NCBI GenBank assembly: GCA_040757205.1
Contig: JBFLXL010000005.1
Location: 1-64,000, forward strand
Direction: 5' to 3'
DNA: 64,000 bases
From: Bacillota bacterium
Lineage (GTDB): Bacteria; Bacillota; Desulfotomaculia; Desulfotomaculales; Desulforudaceae
Of this stretch, positions 63,128-64,000 are shown one piece after another. The position numbers and the translations under genes are program-made. The notes under the pieces are model-generated. The model was given only the letters and a program-made list of their open reading frames with translations. It did no database searches and had not been told where the DNA came from. How positions within the stretch are numbered: the stretch's first letter is position 1; each line of letters begins with the position of its first letter.

Positions 63128-63973
63128 CTAAAACGCGAATTTTACGAAATGCTTGTCCAGGCCCAGTTCCCGGCCGGACAGCCCGAAGGCCGACCCCAGC
63201 AACTGGGTGAAGTAGAGCACCGGCAGGCCAAAGTCCGTGCCGAAAGCCCGGTTCACGTGTTCCTGACGGGCGTCGAGGTTGTTTTGGCAGAGGGGGCAGG
63301 CGCACACCAGGCAGTCCGCCCCGGCGCGCCGCGCCACCTCCAGGATGTCGCGGACCAGTTTAAGCGTCACCGGTTCGTTCGCCACCCCGTGGGCCGCCCC
63401 GCAGCACTCGGTCTTGTAGCCCCAGGGCAGCGACTCCGCTCCGGCCAGGCGGACCAGGTCGTCCATGGACCGCGGGTCTTCGGGGTCGTCAAATCCCGTG
63501 ACGGCCGGCGGCCGGACGAGCAGGCAGCCGTAGTAGCAGGCCGCCTTCAGCCCGTCAAGGGGCCGCGTGACCTGTGCTTTCAGGTGCTCGGCATCGAGGC
63601 CCCCCAGCACCTCGAGCAGGGACCGTACACCCGTCCGCCCCGCATAGTCCCGGGCGGTGACCCGCGCCACCCGCTCCCGCAGTCCGGGATCCTCCCCCAG
63701 TTCCTTGCGCGCCACCGCCAGCCGCTGGTAGCAGGCGGCGCACGGCACGACGATGTCCCCGGCACCCTGCGCTTCGGCCAACGCCAGGTTGCGCGCCGCC
63801 AGGGACACGGCCAAGAGATGACTGGTGCTATGGGCCGAGGACGCCCCACAGCAGTTCCAGTCCGGAATTTCGGCCAGCCCGATCCCCAGCCGGGCGCACA
63901 CCGCCCGGGCCGAAAGGTCAAACTCCCGGCCGGTGGCGTGCAGGGAGCAGCCCGCATAGTAAGCGTAGTTCAT
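63128..63973 (-). CDS. hdrB: Heterodisulfide reductase subunit B-like (CCG domain)
   Basis: 281 residues. Two CCG-type motifs ligate noncubane [4Fe-4S] clusters: WNCCGASSAHS with VPCAACYQRL downstream, and YYGCLLVRPP ... TECCGAAHG with CPLCQNNLD. YAYYAGCSLHATGREFDLSARAV is the canonical start. The family catalyses disulfide reduction in methanogens; in bacteria its disulfide or other acceptor is often unknown. It begins the visible part of the operon. Its ATG probably overlaps an upstream hdrC stop (ATGA) that continues outside the window. Confidence 0.94.
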   Translation of the reverse strand: MNYAYYAGCSLHATGREFDLSARAVCARLGIGLAEIPDWNCCGASSAHSTSHLLAVSLAARNLALAEAQGAGDIVVPCAACYQRLAVARKELGEDPGLRERVARVTARDYAGRTGVRSLLEVLGGLDAEHLKAQVTRPLDGLKAACYYGCLLVRPPAVTGFDDPEDPRSMDDLVRLAGAESLPWGYKTECCGAAHGVANEPVTLKLVRDILEVARRAGADCLVCACPLCQNNLDARQEHVNRAFGTDFGLPVLYFTQLLGSAFGLSGRELGLDKHFVKFAF

Positions 63974-64000
63974 TGGCCGCTTGTCAATCGGCCCAAGCGG
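63970..64000 (-). CDS. hdrC: Possible end of hdrC (partial)
   Basis: The TGA at 63972-63970 overlaps the hdrB ATG in the ATGA manner seen elsewhere in this operon, and the nine codons before it (RLGRLTSGQ) are open to the window edge. HdrC is normally encoded next to HdrB. The visible part is too short to identify; the call rests only on context. Confidence 0.25.
   Translation of the reverse strand, partial: RLGRLTSGQ

Overview
The window is a GC-rich, densely packed piece of a Firmicutes chromosome. It contains the classical Firmicutes order dprA-topA-trmFO-xerC-hslVU-codY-rpsB-tsf-pyrH-frr-uppS-cdsA-dxr-rseP-ispG-proS. It also has several genes of spore-formers: an alpha/beta-type SASP, a YtvI-like protein, PrkA/YhbH/SpoVR, and a Ku/LigD repair set. 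Strictly anaerobic redox modules lie at the right end: a HdrAB-Flx/MvhD flavin-based electron-bifurcating complex and a group-3-like [NiFe] hydrogenase. Together these point to an anaerobic, spore-forming, H2-using member of the Desulfotomaculum/Pelotomaculum/Desulforudis group. That assignment is inference from gene content; no database search was run.

Layout. 1-4.3 kb: a possible transposase N-terminus, rpmB, and a riboflavin operon (ribD-ribE-ribBA-ribH, minus strand). 4.3-8.0 kb: moaA, a slipin/SPFH protein and its NfeD-type membrane protease. 8.0-29.1 kb: the long minus-strand housekeeping superoperon (isoprenoid, phospholipid, translation, protease, recombination and topoisomerase genes), broken by a small hypothetical cluster at 14.5-15.4 kb. 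29.1-33.5 kb: an NHEJ-type cluster with the LigD polymerase and ligase as separate genes plus Ku, interleaved with a SASP and a PrsA-like foldase on the opposite strand. 33.5-38.0 kb: prkA-yhbH-spoVR. 38.1-39.5 kb: a decayed region with small ORFs, a gene remnant and palindromic repeats.

39.7-42.8 kb (plus strand) is an agr-like peptide quorum-sensing locus: a 158-aa multi-TM protein, a LytTR response regulator, a two-TM GHKL kinase, AgrB, and a 41-aa AgrD-like prepeptide that is too short for routine ORF calling. The prepeptide has Ser where Cys is usual. A pair of LytTR-type direct repeats with 21-bp periodicity lies just upstream of the kinase-agrB-agrD part. 42.8-47.7 kb is a degenerate three-gene transposon and, in inverted orientation, a deleted second copy. 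They flank two AT-richer cargo genes, one secreted and one membrane.

47.7-52.3 kb: gatD-murT (peptidoglycan amidation) and a GntR-regulated ABC exporter with a clear promoter/operator. 52.6-54.5 kb: two hydrogenase subunits, the large one lacking a C-terminal processing tail. 54.6-57.2 kb: a winged-helix-like protein, a striking hexapeptide-repeat (predicted beta-helix) protein and a ParE/Phd-type toxin-antitoxin pair. 57.7-64 kb: the Flx/Hdr operon. Its MvhD subunit contains an in-frame UGA at the place of a conserved Cys, followed by a SECIS-like hairpin, so it is read here as a selenoprotein.

Several families of short palindromic repeats recur. Some have inserted in frame into genes (topA, the FlxC-like gene, and a 111-aa hypothetical).
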